Assembly: GCF_008704205.1 (NCBI RefSeq) | Contig: NZ_VXLC01000006.1 | Coordinates: forward strand, 355,348 to 419,347 | DNA: 64,000 nt | From: Nocardia colli | GTDB lineage: Bacteria > Actinomycetota > Actinomycetes > Mycobacteriales > Mycobacteriaceae | Direction of reading: 5' to 3' | Part shown: in pieces, positions 33,939-42,991 of the stretch | Position numbering within the stretch: the first letter of the stretch is position 1 | Layout: each line of letters starts with the position of its first letter | Position numbers and translations under genes: made by a program | The notes under the pieces: model-generated | The model's database searches: none | What the model was told of the DNA's origin: nothing | What the model saw: the letters and a program-made list of their open reading frames with translations, nothing else

Positions 33939-35201
33939 GTGACGCTTGTGGACTTCTTCTCGCCGACTCGGCCGGGAACGGCCGCACACCTGGATTCCGC
34001 GGTATGGCCCGCCGAGGCCCGGTATGACGCCGAGGGGCGGATCGTCGTCGGTGGCGTCGCGCTCACCGATATCGCCGAAACGTACGGCACCGCCGCGCGG
34101 GTGCTCGACGAGCGCGAGGTCCGGCAGCGCTGCCGCGCTTATCGCAAGACCTTTCCGGAGGCCGAGATCGCCTACGCGGCAACGGCGTTGCTGGTCGGTG
34201 CGGTGGCGGATTGGATCACCAAAGAAGGACTCTCGGTCGCGGTGTGCTCGTTCGGCGAGCTGACCGCCGCGCTCGACGCCGGGGTCGAACCACGGCGGAT
34301 CATCTTGCACGCCAATGGCGTATCCCGTGAGACGTTGGCGACCGCGGTAGCCCGGCGGGTCGGCCGGATCGTGGTCGGCTCGCTCGCCGAGATCGACCTG
34401 CTCGCGTCCGTCGCCACCCGTCCGCAGCGGGTGCTGTTGCGGGTGTGCCCCGGTGTCGAGTGCGACTCGGCCGAGCCGATCGGGTTCCCGCTCGGCGACG
34501 CCACCGCCGCGGCCGTGGCGCAGGTGCTGGACACGCCGATGCTCGAGCTGATCGGGTTGCACTGCCATCTCGGCTCGCAGATCTACAACCCCGATCACTA
34601 CGGCGAGGCGATCCGGCGGATGGTCGCCGAGATGGCGCTGGTCCGGCACGACCACGATCGGATTCTGACCGATCTCGATCTCGGTGGCGGGCATGCGATC
34701 GCCTACCGCAACGGGGACGCCGAGATGAATCTCGCCGAGCTGTCCGCGATCATCGAGGACGCGCTGGACGCGGCGTGCGCGCGGCAGCATTTCCCGCGGC
34801 CGAACATCGCGCTGGAGCCGGGGCGCGGGATCGTGGCGCGGGCCGGGGTGACGTTGTATCGGGTGTTGTCGGTCAAGCACAGCGACGGCGGGCATGTGTC
34901 CGTTGTCATCGATAGCGAGACCCGCACCAGGACAGGGAGTTTCGCGGGCGTGATGGTCGCGAATCGGCGGGCGGCCGGGTCGCTGGTGAGCGCGACCGTC
35001 GCGGGCCGGGCCGGGGACGTCATCCTCGCCACCGACGCACGGCTCCCCGCCGATCTGCGCCCGGGCGAGCTGCTCGCCGTGCCGTGCACCGGCGCCTACC
35101 AGCACGGCTCCCCGCGCACCCGGGTCATCGCGGTCCGCGAGGGCCACTACGCACAACTCGTCCGCCGCGAGCCCACCCTCCTCGACCGCGACGCGAGCTG
35201 A
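33939..35201 (+). CDS. LysA paralog lacking the PLP lysine, probable pseudoenzyme
   Basis: A 420-residue protein that aligns with the preceding LysA without gaps over the first 90 residues, yet position 82 is threonine (IAYAATALLVGAVADW) where LysA has the PLP-binding lysine. Also changed are the DGGMSDNPRVALYG segment (here IDSETRTRTGS), the substrate loop GVTDQKFGFPL (here EPIGFPL) and the SYNSVGRP segment near the C-terminus, which is missing. The barrel and EPGRGIVARAG motif remain and the frame is intact, so it has been kept as a coding gene. It cannot carry out normal PLP catalysis; a regulatory or binding role, or relaxed decay, are alternatives. It has its own leader copy and ribosome site (CAGGAGAGC). 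Confidence 0.8.
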   Translation: MTLVDFFSPTRPGTAAHLDSAVWPAEARYDAEGRIVVGGVALTDIAETYGTAARVLDEREVRQRCRAYRKTFPEAEIAYAATALLVGAVADWITKEGLSVAVCSFGELTAALDAGVEPRRIILHANGVSRETLATAVARRVGRIVVGSLAEIDLLASVATRPQRVLLRVCPGVECDSAEPIGFPLGDATAAAVAQVLDTPMLELIGLHCHLGSQIYNPDHYGEAIRRMVAEMALVRHDHDRILTDLDLGGGHAIAYRNGDAEMNLAELSAIIEDALDAACARQHFPRPNIALEPGRGIVARAGVTLYRVLSVKHSDGGHVSVVIDSETRTRTGSFAGVMVANRRAAGSLVSATVAGRAGDVILATDARLPADLRPGELLAVPCTGAYQHGSPRTRVIAVREGHYAQLVRREPTLLDRDAS

Positions 35202-35225
35202 CCGCAGCCGCATACCTTCTGACCT

Positions 35226-35261
35226 CCCGCACAGGGAATTGCATGCGATCCCCTGTGCGGG
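35226..35261. terminator. Hairpin between convergent genes
   Basis: CCCGCACAGGG (35226-35236) pairs with CCCTGTGCGGG (35251-35261) around a 14-base loop, between the convergent LysA paralog and the HerA-like gene. Confidence 0.6.
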
Positions 35262-35282
35262 AAATCGAGAGGTGTGCGGCGG

Positions 35283-37061
35283 TCAGCGCTTCCGGGTGCC
35301 GAAGATGCTGCGGCTGATCTCACGGCCGGCGGCGGTGGCCGCGGAACGCAGGAAGCTCTTGACCGCGGGGTTCTTCATGATGCGCTCGGCGGTGGTGTCC
35401 GCTTCCTTCGGCGAGCGGCCGGGGGCCGGGGCAGACTGCGGAGCTTGTTCTGCCGCAGCGACTTTCGCCGCCAGGATCTCGTACGCCGACTCCCGATCGA
35501 TGGTCTGGCCGTACTTGCTGTGCAACGAACTCGACAGCGCCCGCGACTTGATCGCGTCGTCGCCGATGGTGTCCATCAGCGAGCGCGGCGGCTGAATCCT
35601 GGTCCACGCCACCGGAGTCGGCGCGCCCTTCTCCGAAAGCACGGTCACCACGGCCTCGCCCGTGCCGAGCGAGGTGAGCGCCTTCTCCAGGTCGTAGGTG
35701 CTGGTCTTCGGGTAGGTGCGCACCGTCTTGGACAGCGCCTTCTGATCGTCCGGGGTGAAGGCGCGCAGCGCGTGCTGGATGCGCGCACCCAGTTGGGACA
35801 GCACCTGATTCGGGATATCGGTGGGCAACTGGGTGCAGAAGAACACACCGACGCCCTTGGAGCGGATCAGCTTGACCGTCTGCTCCACCTGGTCCAGGAA
35901 CGCCTTCGACGCGTCCGCGAACAGCAGGTGCGCCTCGTCGAAGATGAAGACCAGCTTGGGCTTGTCCACGTCACCCACCTCCGGCAGCGTCTGGAACAAA
36001 TCCGCCAGCACCCACATCAGGAAGGTGGAGAACATCACCGGCCGCGCCGCCTGCGCACCCAGCTCGAACAGCGTGATCACGCCCTGCCCGCCCGCGACCC
36101 GCACCAGATCGCTCGGATCCAGTTCCGGCTCACCGAAGAACGTGTCGCCGCCGTCGGCCTCCAGGTTCACCAGCGACCGCAGGATGACGCCCGCGGTGGC
36201 CGCCGAGACGCCGCCGATGCCCTTCAGGTCTTCCTTGCCCTCGGCGCTGGTGAGGTGCGTGATCACCGCGCGCAGGTCCTTGAGGTCGAGCAGCGCGAGG
36301 CCGTTCGTGTCCGACCAGTGAAAGATCAGGCCGAGCGTGGATTCCTGAGTCTCGTTGAGCCCCAGCACCTTACTGAGCAGCACCGGGCCGAACGAGGTGA
36401 TGGTCGCGCGGATCGGGACGCCGATGCCGTTGGTGCCGAGCGAGACGAACTCGGTCGGGAAGCCGGTCGGCTTCCAGTCCTCGGCGCCGGTCTCCGCGGC
36501 GCGCGCGCTCAGCTTGTCGTTGGCCGCGCCCGGCTGCGACAGGCCGGACAGGTCGCCCTTGATGTCGGCGAGCACCACGGGAACGCCTGCGGCGGACAGC
36601 TGTTCGGCGATGCCCTGCAACGTCTTCGTCTTACCCGTGCCGGTCGCGCCGGCCACCAGGCCGTGCCGGTTCATCGTCCGCATCGGAATGCGTACGCGCG
36701 CAGCGGGATCCACCTCGCCATCGACCACGACGGTGCCCAGCTCCAGCGCCACCCCGTCGAACGCGTACCCGGCGGCGATCTCCTGCGCGGCGGCCGACCC
36801 CGTGCCCGGCTTCGCGCCCTCCCCCGCGTCCGCCGTCTTCTGCTCCGCCTTGCTCGCGGCTTCGGCGGCGGCAGCGGCGGTCTCGTCGGCCTTGGCAGCG
36901 GCACTCTCGGCCTTCTGCTTCGCCTTCCCGCTGTCGCCCGTCTCCTGCTCGGCCAGCTCACGTTCCGCGGCCTCCGCGGCAGCCGCCGCCTCCGCAGCGA
37001 CTTTCGCCGCCTCCTCCGCAGCCTTCCGCGCAGCGGCCGCTTTCTCCTGGGGGGTTGTCAT
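35283..37061 (-). CDS. HerA-like/DUF853 hexameric ATPase
   Basis: A 592-residue ATPase of the HerA/DUF853 helicase-like group. The first 85 residues are an Ala/Glu/Lys coiled-coil (KAAAARKAAEEAAKVAAEA). Walker A is GATGTGKTKTLQG, and Walker B is KLVFIFDEAHLLF. QLPTDIPNQVLSQLGARIQHA and the MDTIGDDAIKSRALSSSLHSKYG end are typical. HerA proteins move DNA or help in repair or secretion-like processes; DUF853 members have no firm function. GGAGGATCG precedes the ATG at 37061. Divergent from orn. Confidence 0.88.
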   Translation of the reverse strand: MTTPQEKAAAARKAAEEAAKVAAEAAAAAEAAERELAEQETGDSGKAKQKAESAAAKADETAAAAAEAASKAEQKTADAGEGAKPGTGSAAAQEIAAGYAFDGVALELGTVVVDGEVDPAARVRIPMRTMNRHGLVAGATGTGKTKTLQGIAEQLSAAGVPVVLADIKGDLSGLSQPGAANDKLSARAAETGAEDWKPTGFPTEFVSLGTNGIGVPIRATITSFGPVLLSKVLGLNETQESTLGLIFHWSDTNGLALLDLKDLRAVITHLTSAEGKEDLKGIGGVSAATAGVILRSLVNLEADGGDTFFGEPELDPSDLVRVAGGQGVITLFELGAQAARPVMFSTFLMWVLADLFQTLPEVGDVDKPKLVFIFDEAHLLFADASKAFLDQVEQTVKLIRSKGVGVFFCTQLPTDIPNQVLSQLGARIQHALRAFTPDDQKALSKTVRTYPKTSTYDLEKALTSLGTGEAVVTVLSEKGAPTPVAWTRIQPPRSLMDTIGDDAIKSRALSSSLHSKYGQTIDRESAYEILAAKVAAAEQAPQSAPAPGRSPKEADTTAERIMKNPAVKSFLRSAATAAGREISRSIFGTRKR

Positions 37062-37251
37062 CGCACGATCCTCCGTCTGATCAGACTCGAACTGCATTAC
37101 GCAGTGTTTGCTGTCGTACCGAAAACGCCTGTGCCGATCTGCAGAAACTGTATCCCCGCAAGTGCCCGTTGTGCGCCTCCCACCCAGGAAGCGGGCCGCA
37201 ATCACGCCGCGCTACAGGCGTCACAAATCAGACAGAGCTAATGTTGCTGCC

Positions 37252-37902
37252 GTGTCGGATAAATATGTGGTGTGGATGGATTGTGAGATGACTGGGCTGC
37301 GCCTGGACAGCGACAAGCTGATCGAGGTGGCGGCGCTTGTCACCGACAGCGATCTCAACATCCTCGGCGAGGGTGTGGATGTCGTGATCCATGCCGACGA
37401 CGCGGCGCTGGCCGCCATGCCGCAGGTGGTCGTGGACATGCACGCGCGTTCCGGGCTCACCGAGGAGGTGCGCCGCTCCACTGTCACCATGGCCGAGGCC
37501 GAGCAGCAGATCCTCGACTACATCAAGCAGTACGTGCCGACCCCGGGCACCGTGCCGCTGGCCGGTAACTCGATCGCCACCGACCGCGGCTTCATCGCCC
37601 GCGACATGCCGGCGCTGGACACCCACCTGCACTACCGGATGATCGACGTCAGCTCGATCAAGGAGCTGTGCCGCCGCTGGTACCCGCGCATCTACTTCGG
37701 CCAGCCGGAGAAGGGCCTGGCCCACCGCGCCCTGGCCGACATCAAGGAATCCATCCGCGAGCTGGAGTACTACCGCCGCACCGCGTTCGTCGCCGCCCCC
37801 GGACCGTCCACCACCGAGATCGCCGCGGTCGCCGCCGAGATCAGCAGCGCCGCGACGGCCGCCGAATCGGCCCAGGTCAACGCCTCGCCGGAAACCGATT
37901 AG
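37252..37902 (+). CDS. orn: Oligoribonuclease
   Basis: A 216-residue DEDDh exonuclease that degrades 2-5-nt RNA and pGpG to mononucleotides. The metal ligands are seen in VVWMDCEMTGL (D10, E12), in the GNSIATDRGFIARDMP segment and in the GLAHRALADIKESI end (H and D). Length is as expected, with a short alanine-rich tail after residue 185. The GTG at 37252 is used; the upstream frame lacks ribosome sites. tRNA-His follows 55 bases downstream, an order common in actinobacteria. Confidence 0.95.
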   Translation: MSDKYVVWMDCEMTGLRLDSDKLIEVAALVTDSDLNILGEGVDVVIHADDAALAAMPQVVVDMHARSGLTEEVRRSTVTMAEAEQQILDYIKQYVPTPGTVPLAGNSIATDRGFIARDMPALDTHLHYRMIDVSSIKELCRRWYPRIYFGQPEKGLAHRALADIKESIRELEYYRRTAFVAAPGPSTTEIAAVAAEISSAATAAESAQVNASPETD

Positions 37903-37957
37903 GGAGACGAAGGGGTGACACGCTAATATCGACGGCGCCGGTATTCATCCGGTGATG

Positions 37958-38030
37958 GTGACCGTAGTTCAGTTGGTAGAGCACCAGGTTGTGATCCTGG
38001 CTGTCGCGGGTTCGAGTCCCGTCGGTCACC
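37958..38030 (+). tRNA. tRNA-His (GTG)
   Basis: Cloverleaf with acceptor GTGACCG pairing to CGGTCAC at the end, D-arm AGTTCAGTTGGTAGAGC, anticodon arm CCAGG-TTGTGAT-CCTGG (anticodon GTG at 37991-37993) and T-arm GCGGGTTCGAGTCCCGT. The G at 37957 could be the extra G-1 of histidine tRNAs. CCA is not encoded. Confidence 0.95.
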
Positions 38031-38037
38031 CTGAGGG

Positions 38038-38074
38038 GCCCGGGTCGGAGAGAAATCTCCGACCCGGGCTTTTT
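38038..38074 (+). terminator. Intrinsic terminator after tRNA-His
   Basis: A perfect 14-bp stem (GCCCGGGTCGGAGA and its complement) with a GAAA loop, followed by TTTTT. It is placed 7 bases after the tRNA. Confidence 0.92.
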
Positions 38075-38227
38075 CATTTGCCCGGTGGTGCCTCACCGCC
38101 CACATCACAATGTGAAACATCCTTCTTCCGATTGCGGGACGGATCGCGCACCCCGTCCGTAGACTGCGGCGCGTGGGCGGTGCCGCTGGAGCATCACCCC
38201 GGTTTGACCAGAAAGACACAGGTCGTG

Positions 38228-38461
38228 ATGCGTTCCGCGGTAATCGCAGCTTTCTTCGGCGCCACCCTCTTCACCGGAGCTACCGGGACCGCGGCCGCGG
38301 GCATCGGGCTGCCCGGCATGCCGGACTCCGGTTCGGCGTCCAGCGGGTCGGCGGGCGGGCTCGTCGGCACCGGATCCGGCAGCAAACTGGCGTGCATCGC
38401 CACCGGCAGCGCGCTGGCCATCATCGGCGACGCGCACCTGGGCTGCAACATGCTCCCCTGA
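38228..38461 (+). CDS. Small secreted protein
   Basis: A 77-residue exported peptide. The signal peptide is MRSAVIAAFFGATLFTGATG with cleavage near TAAA; the mature part is Gly/Ser-rich (MPDSGSASSGSAGGLVGTGS) and ends with two cysteines (SKLACIATGS, HLGCNMLP) that may form a disulfide. A GTG one codon earlier (38225) is an alternative start. Small cysteine-pair secreted proteins of this kind are common in Nocardia; function unknown. A hairpin follows. Confidence 0.65.
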   Translation: MRSAVIAAFFGATLFTGATGTAAAGIGLPGMPDSGSASSGSAGGLVGTGSGSKLACIATGSALAIIGDAHLGCNMLP

Positions 38462-38475
38462 TCCACCGACAGCAA

Positions 38476-38505
38476 ACGGGCCACCAGTTCACACTGGTGG
38501 CCCGT
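38476..38505. terminator. Bidirectional hairpin terminator
   Basis: ACGGGCCACCAG (38476-38487) pairs with CTGGTGGCCCGT (38494-38505) around a 6-base loop, between the convergent small secreted protein and the L,D-transpeptidase gene. Confidence 0.75.
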
Positions 38506-38517
38506 TGACGTTGCGGC

Positions 38518-39735
38518 TCAACGCGGGTCGGCGTTACCCGCCTTCCACACCGGCCACGGGATGTTCCAGTCGCCCAAACCGTCTACGCCGGAAAGGGTTC
38601 CGCCGACGGTGTTCTTGATGATGGTGATGTCGCCGCGCTTGGCGTTCTGATACACCCACTGCGCGTTCGCGGGGCTCAGGTTCAGGCAACCGTGACTGGT
38701 GTTGCTGTAGCCCTGCTGCCCGACCGACCACGGCGCGGAGTGAAAGAAGATGCCGCTGTAGGAGATTCGGGTCGCGAAGTCGATCGGCGTCTTGTAACCG
38801 TCCGGCGAGTTCACCGGCACGCCGTAGGTCGAGGAGTCCATGATGATCTTCTCGAGCCGGTCGCTGACGATATAGATGCCGTTGTCGGTGGGCGTGCTGT
38901 TCTTGCCCATCGAGGTCGGCATCGTCCGGATGACCTGACCGTTCTGCTCGACCGTCACCTGCTTGGTGTTGTCGTCGGCGGTGAAGATGGTCGCGTCGCC
39001 GACGGTGAAGAAGGACTGGATGTTGTCCTGGCCGAACAGCCCGTTGCCGAGATCACGGCCATACACGTTCACATTGATCGTGACCTTGGTCCCAGGCGCC
39101 CAGAAATTCTCCGGACGCCAGCGGACCTCACGATTGTTCACCCAATAGAACGCGCCCTCGACAGCCGGCTCGGTAGTGATCTTGATCGCATCCTGGGCGG
39201 CCTTGCGGTCCGGAATCGTCTCGTCGAACTGCACCGCGACCGGCTGGCCCACACCGACCACCTCACCCTCGCCCGGCAGCAGATATGGCTTGGTCTGGCT
39301 GTCCGGGGAGCTGGTGGTGAAGCTCAACACAGTCGAGTTGGCGCCGCCGAGACCGATCGCATCGGCCTTGAGCCGGTACGGCTTTCCGTAACCGAGCACC
39401 TCGGTGGTCTCCCACGACCGGCCGTCGGCGGCCAGCTTGCCGCCGCCCACCGGCTGACCCTGCGCATTCATCAGGGTGACGTTCGTGAACTTGCCGTCCT
39501 CGACCTGGAAGGCCAGCGGCACCCCCGGCGAGACCCCCATCTCGCCATCCTTGATCGGGGACAACAACTTCGGCTTGATGAGCTCGAGCAGCGGGTTACG
39601 GTCGATCGCGACCGTGGACGCATCCGGCGTCTTCGACGACGAGCACCCCGACAACACCAGTCCGGCCACCGCGAACACCACGACAGGTGCGGTGATATGT
39701 CGTATCCACCGACGCCGACCTCGACCAACGCTCAT
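38518..39735 (-). CDS. L,D-transpeptidase lipoprotein (YkuD, LdtMt2-like)
   Basis: A 405-residue cell-wall enzyme that forms 3-3 peptidoglycan cross-links. Residues 1-31 are a lipoprotein signal with the lipobox LSGC (C31). Two immunoglobulin-like domains follow (about 45-260), then the YkuD catalytic domain with the active-site motif GIFFHSAPWS and the nucleophile in SHGCLNLS, as in LdtMt2. The 260 bases upstream, to tRNA-Lys, hold its promoter region. Confidence 0.93.
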   Translation of the reverse strand: MSVGRGRRRWIRHITAPVVVFAVAGLVLSGCSSSKTPDASTVAIDRNPLLELIKPKLLSPIKDGEMGVSPGVPLAFQVEDGKFTNVTLMNAQGQPVGGGKLAADGRSWETTEVLGYGKPYRLKADAIGLGGANSTVLSFTTSSPDSQTKPYLLPGEGEVVGVGQPVAVQFDETIPDRKAAQDAIKITTEPAVEGAFYWVNNREVRWRPENFWAPGTKVTINVNVYGRDLGNGLFGQDNIQSFFTVGDATIFTADDNTKQVTVEQNGQVIRTMPTSMGKNSTPTDNGIYIVSDRLEKIIMDSSTYGVPVNSPDGYKTPIDFATRISYSGIFFHSAPWSVGQQGYSNTSHGCLNLSPANAQWVYQNAKRGDITIIKNTVGGTLSGVDGLGDWNIPWPVWKAGNADPR

Positions 39736-39998
39736 CTCAACCCCGTTTCAAGTCCCTACAGCTCAACCCGCCGTGCCCGCGGAGCGGTCGAGACCACGTC
39801 CGGTCATTCTGCCAGTGCGAGGAGCTCGCACCAACGCAAATACCGCGTCGACACAGGGGTGTTACACGGGATAGATCCGAACTGCCCGGTTCGGCGTTAA
39901 CACCGCGCCCGAACCGCGCATCGTCCCCGCTCAGAGCGCGATTTCACTTCTGCCGCCTCGGCCTGTTAAAGTTTGTCCCGCACCGGAACACGGAGCAA

Positions 39999-40074
<76 letters not shown>

Positions 40075-40224
40075 AAACGGTGCCGAGCGATGCGATTTCG
40101 CTATCACTCGGCGCACCGTTGTGCGCGTAGTTGTTAAGAGTCATGCAGGCATCCTAACGGCCCTACGCGCGTCGCGTGACCTAACGAGAGCCCCCTTTCC
40201 CACCTGGGAACAGGGGGCTTTGTC

Positions 40225-40434
40225 GTGAGCAGGCACGCTACGCCCGTAGAACTGCTGGATGCGGTCTATTACGCCTCGACCGTCATCACCATCGGCCGCG
40301 ACCCGGACCACCCGGACCGTGTCGTGGCTCACACGTTTCAGGCCGACGACGGCCCGGCCGCGCCGCCCGTAGCCCTGGCCGTGGCCAAGCTGCGCGAGCT
40401 GGCCGATGCGCTCGAATCCGGCGGTGCCGAATGA
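40225..40434 (+). CDS. Small phage/island-type protein
   Basis: A 69-residue protein with a helical C-terminal half (VALAVAKLRELADALESGG). The GTG start follows AGGGGG by 8 bases. It ends in an ATGA overlap with the next ORF, as is typical of strings of small genes at the front of actinobacterial integrated elements. Function unknown. Confidence 0.6.
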   Translation: MSRHATPVELLDAVYYASTVITIGRDPDHPDRVVAHTFQADDGPAAPPVALAVAKLRELADALESGGAE

Positions 40435-40562
40435 CGCCGCGCTACGCCGACGACTCCATCGCCACGCCCGCCGAACTCGACGCCATCGCGCGAGCATTCG
40501 GATACAGCTGCGCTGCCGAGATGGACCGTGCCCTGGCCTCCGCTCGTGAGGTCAAGCCATGA
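40431..40562 (+). CDS. Small phage/island-type protein (43 residues)
   Basis: A 43-residue ORF, MTPRYADDSIATPAELDAIA to ALASAREVKP, coupled to both neighbours by ATGA overlaps (40431-40434 and 40559-40562). The coupling and helical composition support translation. Function unknown. Confidence 0.55.
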   Translation: MTPRYADDSIATPAELDAIARAFGYSCAAEMDRALASAREVKP

Positions 40563-40780
40563 CGCCCCGCCCGGTGCGGCGTAACTACCCGCTTCCGCGC
40601 TGCCCGCACTGCCGCCGCCCCTTCCATCCGAAGGCACGCGTTCCGCGACTGCCTACGGGTGCGGTGTGGCGCTGCGCCGAGTGCCGCGCCGATCCCAGCT
40701 CCCAGCCGCTACCGGTCGACACCGGTCCCGGTAGCGGCTGGGCACCCACTACCCGCCGGGGTGATGCCTACGCAGGCTGA
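40559..40780 (+). CDS. Small zinc-ribbon protein
   Basis: A 73-residue basic protein with two cysteine pairs, CPHCRRPF and WRCAECRAD, spaced as a zinc ribbon, probably binding nucleic acid. It overlaps the previous ORF by ATGA. The 290 bases from its stop to 41073 contain no gene I can support. Confidence 0.6.
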   Translation: MTPRPVRRNYPLPRCPHCRRPFHPKARVPRLPTGAVWRCAECRADPSSQPLPVDTGPGSGWAPTTRRGDAYAG

Positions 40781-41072
40781 GCCGTTCCACGGCGCTATCT
40801 GGCAAGTCCGCCGTAAACCGACTGCCCCCGGTATGTGCTCACTCAACTAATCCCGTGCGAACCGGCGTACGGCTCACCCGAATCGACTGATCATCGACCA
40901 CGGTGGGACATACCGAAAGCCTTGTGTCCCAACGGACATGGGGCTATCGGCGCTGGGGTAGCAGGCGGTGAGCGGAAAAACTGGGAGGCAAGCGCTGGGA
41001 GGCTACCCGGCAAGGCTTGATCTCTATCCATCAGACAAATATCTATGCACCACAACGGAAACGAGCAATTGA

Positions 41073-41321
41073 ATGGTTACCACCGATCCTCCGAAAAACG
41101 GCGGCGAACTGCTACAGGTTCCAGAGCTGATCAAGCCTCAGGGAAACATTGCCCGACCCGGCCTGCTGCCGCTGGCCGATCGGATCGGCGAACCGGATCA
41201 CGTCATCGTCGGCGGGCCGATCGAGCGGCCCGGCCCGCCACCCCAGTACCTCGGCCCGCCGCCGGTGGCCGCCGAGCCGGCCGGACTCGCTCCGGTGCCC
41301 GACAAATCGGTCCGGCCGTGA
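41073..41321 (+). CDS. Proline-rich small protein upstream of HNH nuclease
   Basis: An 82-residue proline-rich protein (IERPGPPPQYLGPPPVAAEP). The ATG follows GAGCAATTGA; its stop overlaps the HNH gene start as GTGA (41318-41321). No family recognised. It probably belongs to the element's phage-type backbone. Confidence 0.55.
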   Translation: MVTTDPPKNGGELLQVPELIKPQGNIARPGLLPLADRIGEPDHVIVGGPIERPGPPPQYLGPPPVAAEPAGLAPVPDKSVRP

Positions 41322-41581
41322 GCTGGTCGGGCCGCCGGGCGCAAGCGCTGCGGCTGCTGTGCCTGGCGACTTACGGCACGACGTGTCACCTGTGCGGGCG
41401 GCCCGGTGCGAACACCGCCGATCACCTCATCCTGCACAGCAAGGGCGGCCCCGACGCGCTGGAGAACCTGCGCCCGGCGCACAAGTCGTGCAACTCCGCA
41501 CGCGGCGACATGTGGCTACACGAGTGGTACGCGTCGCGTCGATACCAGGCCGCCACGGCGGCCCCGTCCCGAGAGTGGTAG
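41318..41581 (+). CDS. HNH endonuclease
   Basis: An 87-residue compact HNH nuclease. Cysteine pair 1 is TCHLCGRPG; the catalytic segment is NTADHLILHSKGG, then the core LENLRPAHKSCNSARGD. This is the standard layout of phage and island HNH proteins that nick DNA, often next to terminase genes; no terminase is present here. It is coupled to the proline-rich ORF by a GTGA overlap. Confidence 0.85.
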   Translation: MSWSGRRAQALRLLCLATYGTTCHLCGRPGANTADHLILHSKGGPDALENLRPAHKSCNSARGDMWLHEWYASRRYQAATAAPSREW

Positions 41582-41588
41582 CGCTGCA

Positions 41589-42014
41589 ATGGAACTCGAT
41601 ACCGAAACCTACTGCCGTGGCTGCGGTGCGCCGCTGGCGTGGCGACTGACCCGGACCACTGCCCGGCTGCTGCCGCTGGACGTGGAGCCCAACGAGCACG
41701 GGCGCGTGCGTGTGGACAGCGACAACAGCGCTACCGTGCTGTCCGGTGGTGAGCTGCTGCTCACGCGTGTGCAGGGCGTACCGCTGTATGTCCACCACGT
41801 GGCCGGGGTGGGTTGCCCGGACGTGTGGCCCGCCGACGCGGGCCGCGTCGCCCTGGCCCGCCTCGCTGATGAACCGAACACCGTCATTGCCTCACAAGCT
41901 CGCGCCGCCGCCGGTTCTTTGGCTGGCCGCCCGGCGGACACCAAAGCGCCGACCTCCCTTTTTCCCGCCGGGGCCGCAGCGCCGGGGGTAGGAACACATA
42001 CCCCCAAGGGGTAG
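41589..42014 (+). CDS. Phage-type protein with zinc ribbon
   Basis: A 141-residue protein beginning MELDTETYCRGCGAPLAWRL with a CxxC motif, a beta-rich middle (LLPLDVEPNEHGRVRVDSD) and a low-complexity tail. It starts 8 bases after the HNH stop and is probably co-transcribed. Similar short proteins occur in actinophage genomes; function unknown. Confidence 0.6.
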   Translation: MELDTETYCRGCGAPLAWRLTRTTARLLPLDVEPNEHGRVRVDSDNSATVLSGGELLLTRVQGVPLYVHHVAGVGCPDVWPADAGRVALARLADEPNTVIASQARAAAGSLAGRPADTKAPTSLFPAGAAAPGVGTHTPKG

Positions 42015-42027
42015 ACGACACGGCCTT

Positions 42028-42489
42028 GTGTGGCGGCATCTATTGTTCTTCGGCCATAATCTCGTGATCTACGTAATAGTGCTGTTCGCGTTCGGGACTT
42101 GGCGACATTTGGGCTGGTCGTCGCTGCTTGCTTTCCCTGCGTTGGCACTGGTCGTGCTCAACTCTGCATGGGTATCGATTGCGTTCGGCATTCTCGCCAC
42201 CCGGTTCCGCGACATCGCGCCCATCCTGGGCAGTGTGACGTTGGTATTATTCCTGCTGACACCGGTTATTTGGGACACCAATAACCTTCAGTGCACCCAC
42301 CGGCCAGCCGCAAAACTAGTGGAGCTCATCCCTACCTATCACTATCTTGAGATTGTTCGGGCACCGATGCTCGGGCAGCCGGTCGTGGCTTACCACTGGT
42401 ATATCGTCATCGCCATCACGATTTTCGGCTGGGCTGTCGCCCTGATGGCGTTGCGCAAGTTCCGCTCTCGCGTTCCGTATTGGGTTTAA
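42028..42489 (+). pseudogene. Truncated polysaccharide-export ABC permease (Wzm/RfbD-like), C-terminal half
   Basis: 153 residues equal to the C-terminal half of an ABC-2 permease of the galactan exporter type (Rv3783-like). Four hydrophobic segments remain, with SIAFGILATRFRDIAPILGS, LTPVIWDT, LIPTYHYLEIVRAPMLGQP and the end RKFRSRVPYWV. The first membrane segments are missing and the sequence upstream belongs to the phage-type region, so this is a captured fragment. A functional copy is expected elsewhere in the chromosome. No ATPase partner is adjacent. Confidence 0.7.
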
Positions 42490-42991
42490 AGGGCAGGTCA
42501 GATGCCTTTCGCGACATGCCGACCGATCGAATCCAGCACGCACGTCGTATCGAGATCTGCGCCGTGTGAGCCGATGTTGGTGATCAAGTGGACGGCCGGC
42601 CCGCGTTACCTTCTGCGGTTACCAGCCAATCGCCGGGTGAATCGACGGTGTGCGGTGAGAACCCGTGACCACGAAAGATGGTTGCAGATATCATCAGGCG
42701 CAGCCGCTGGTCAGCACGTACACGCGACCACAGTGAGCACCCGACTGGCGCGGTGTCACCGCCTTGCGGTCACGGGGCGAACTCCCGGACCAACTGTTCG
42801 ACCAAGACTCACAACTCATCCGACACCAACCGCAGCGAAAGCTGCTACATCACAACAGATCTCCGAACTCACGGAGGGCCATCGGAAACATCTTACCGCT
42901 GTTTCGGCGGGCCCTGGCGCTGTTGGCTGGGATGGACCAGCCCGGTACGAGAACGGGACATCCGATTCATATTGCGATGTTGGGTGGCGGG
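42490..42991. other. Non-coding stretch between permease fragment and lasso cluster
   Basis: About 500 bases with only low-quality short frames on either strand; no recognisable protein, RNA or repeat. It follows the lasso exporter gene on the minus strand and would hold the cluster's terminator; no clear hairpin was found. Confidence 0.4.

Noticed and set aside
42437..42450. CCCTGATGGCG inside the permease fragment as a third att copy
   Set aside because: Only 11 bases match the 17-base core and they lie in coding sequence of the fragment; likely chance.
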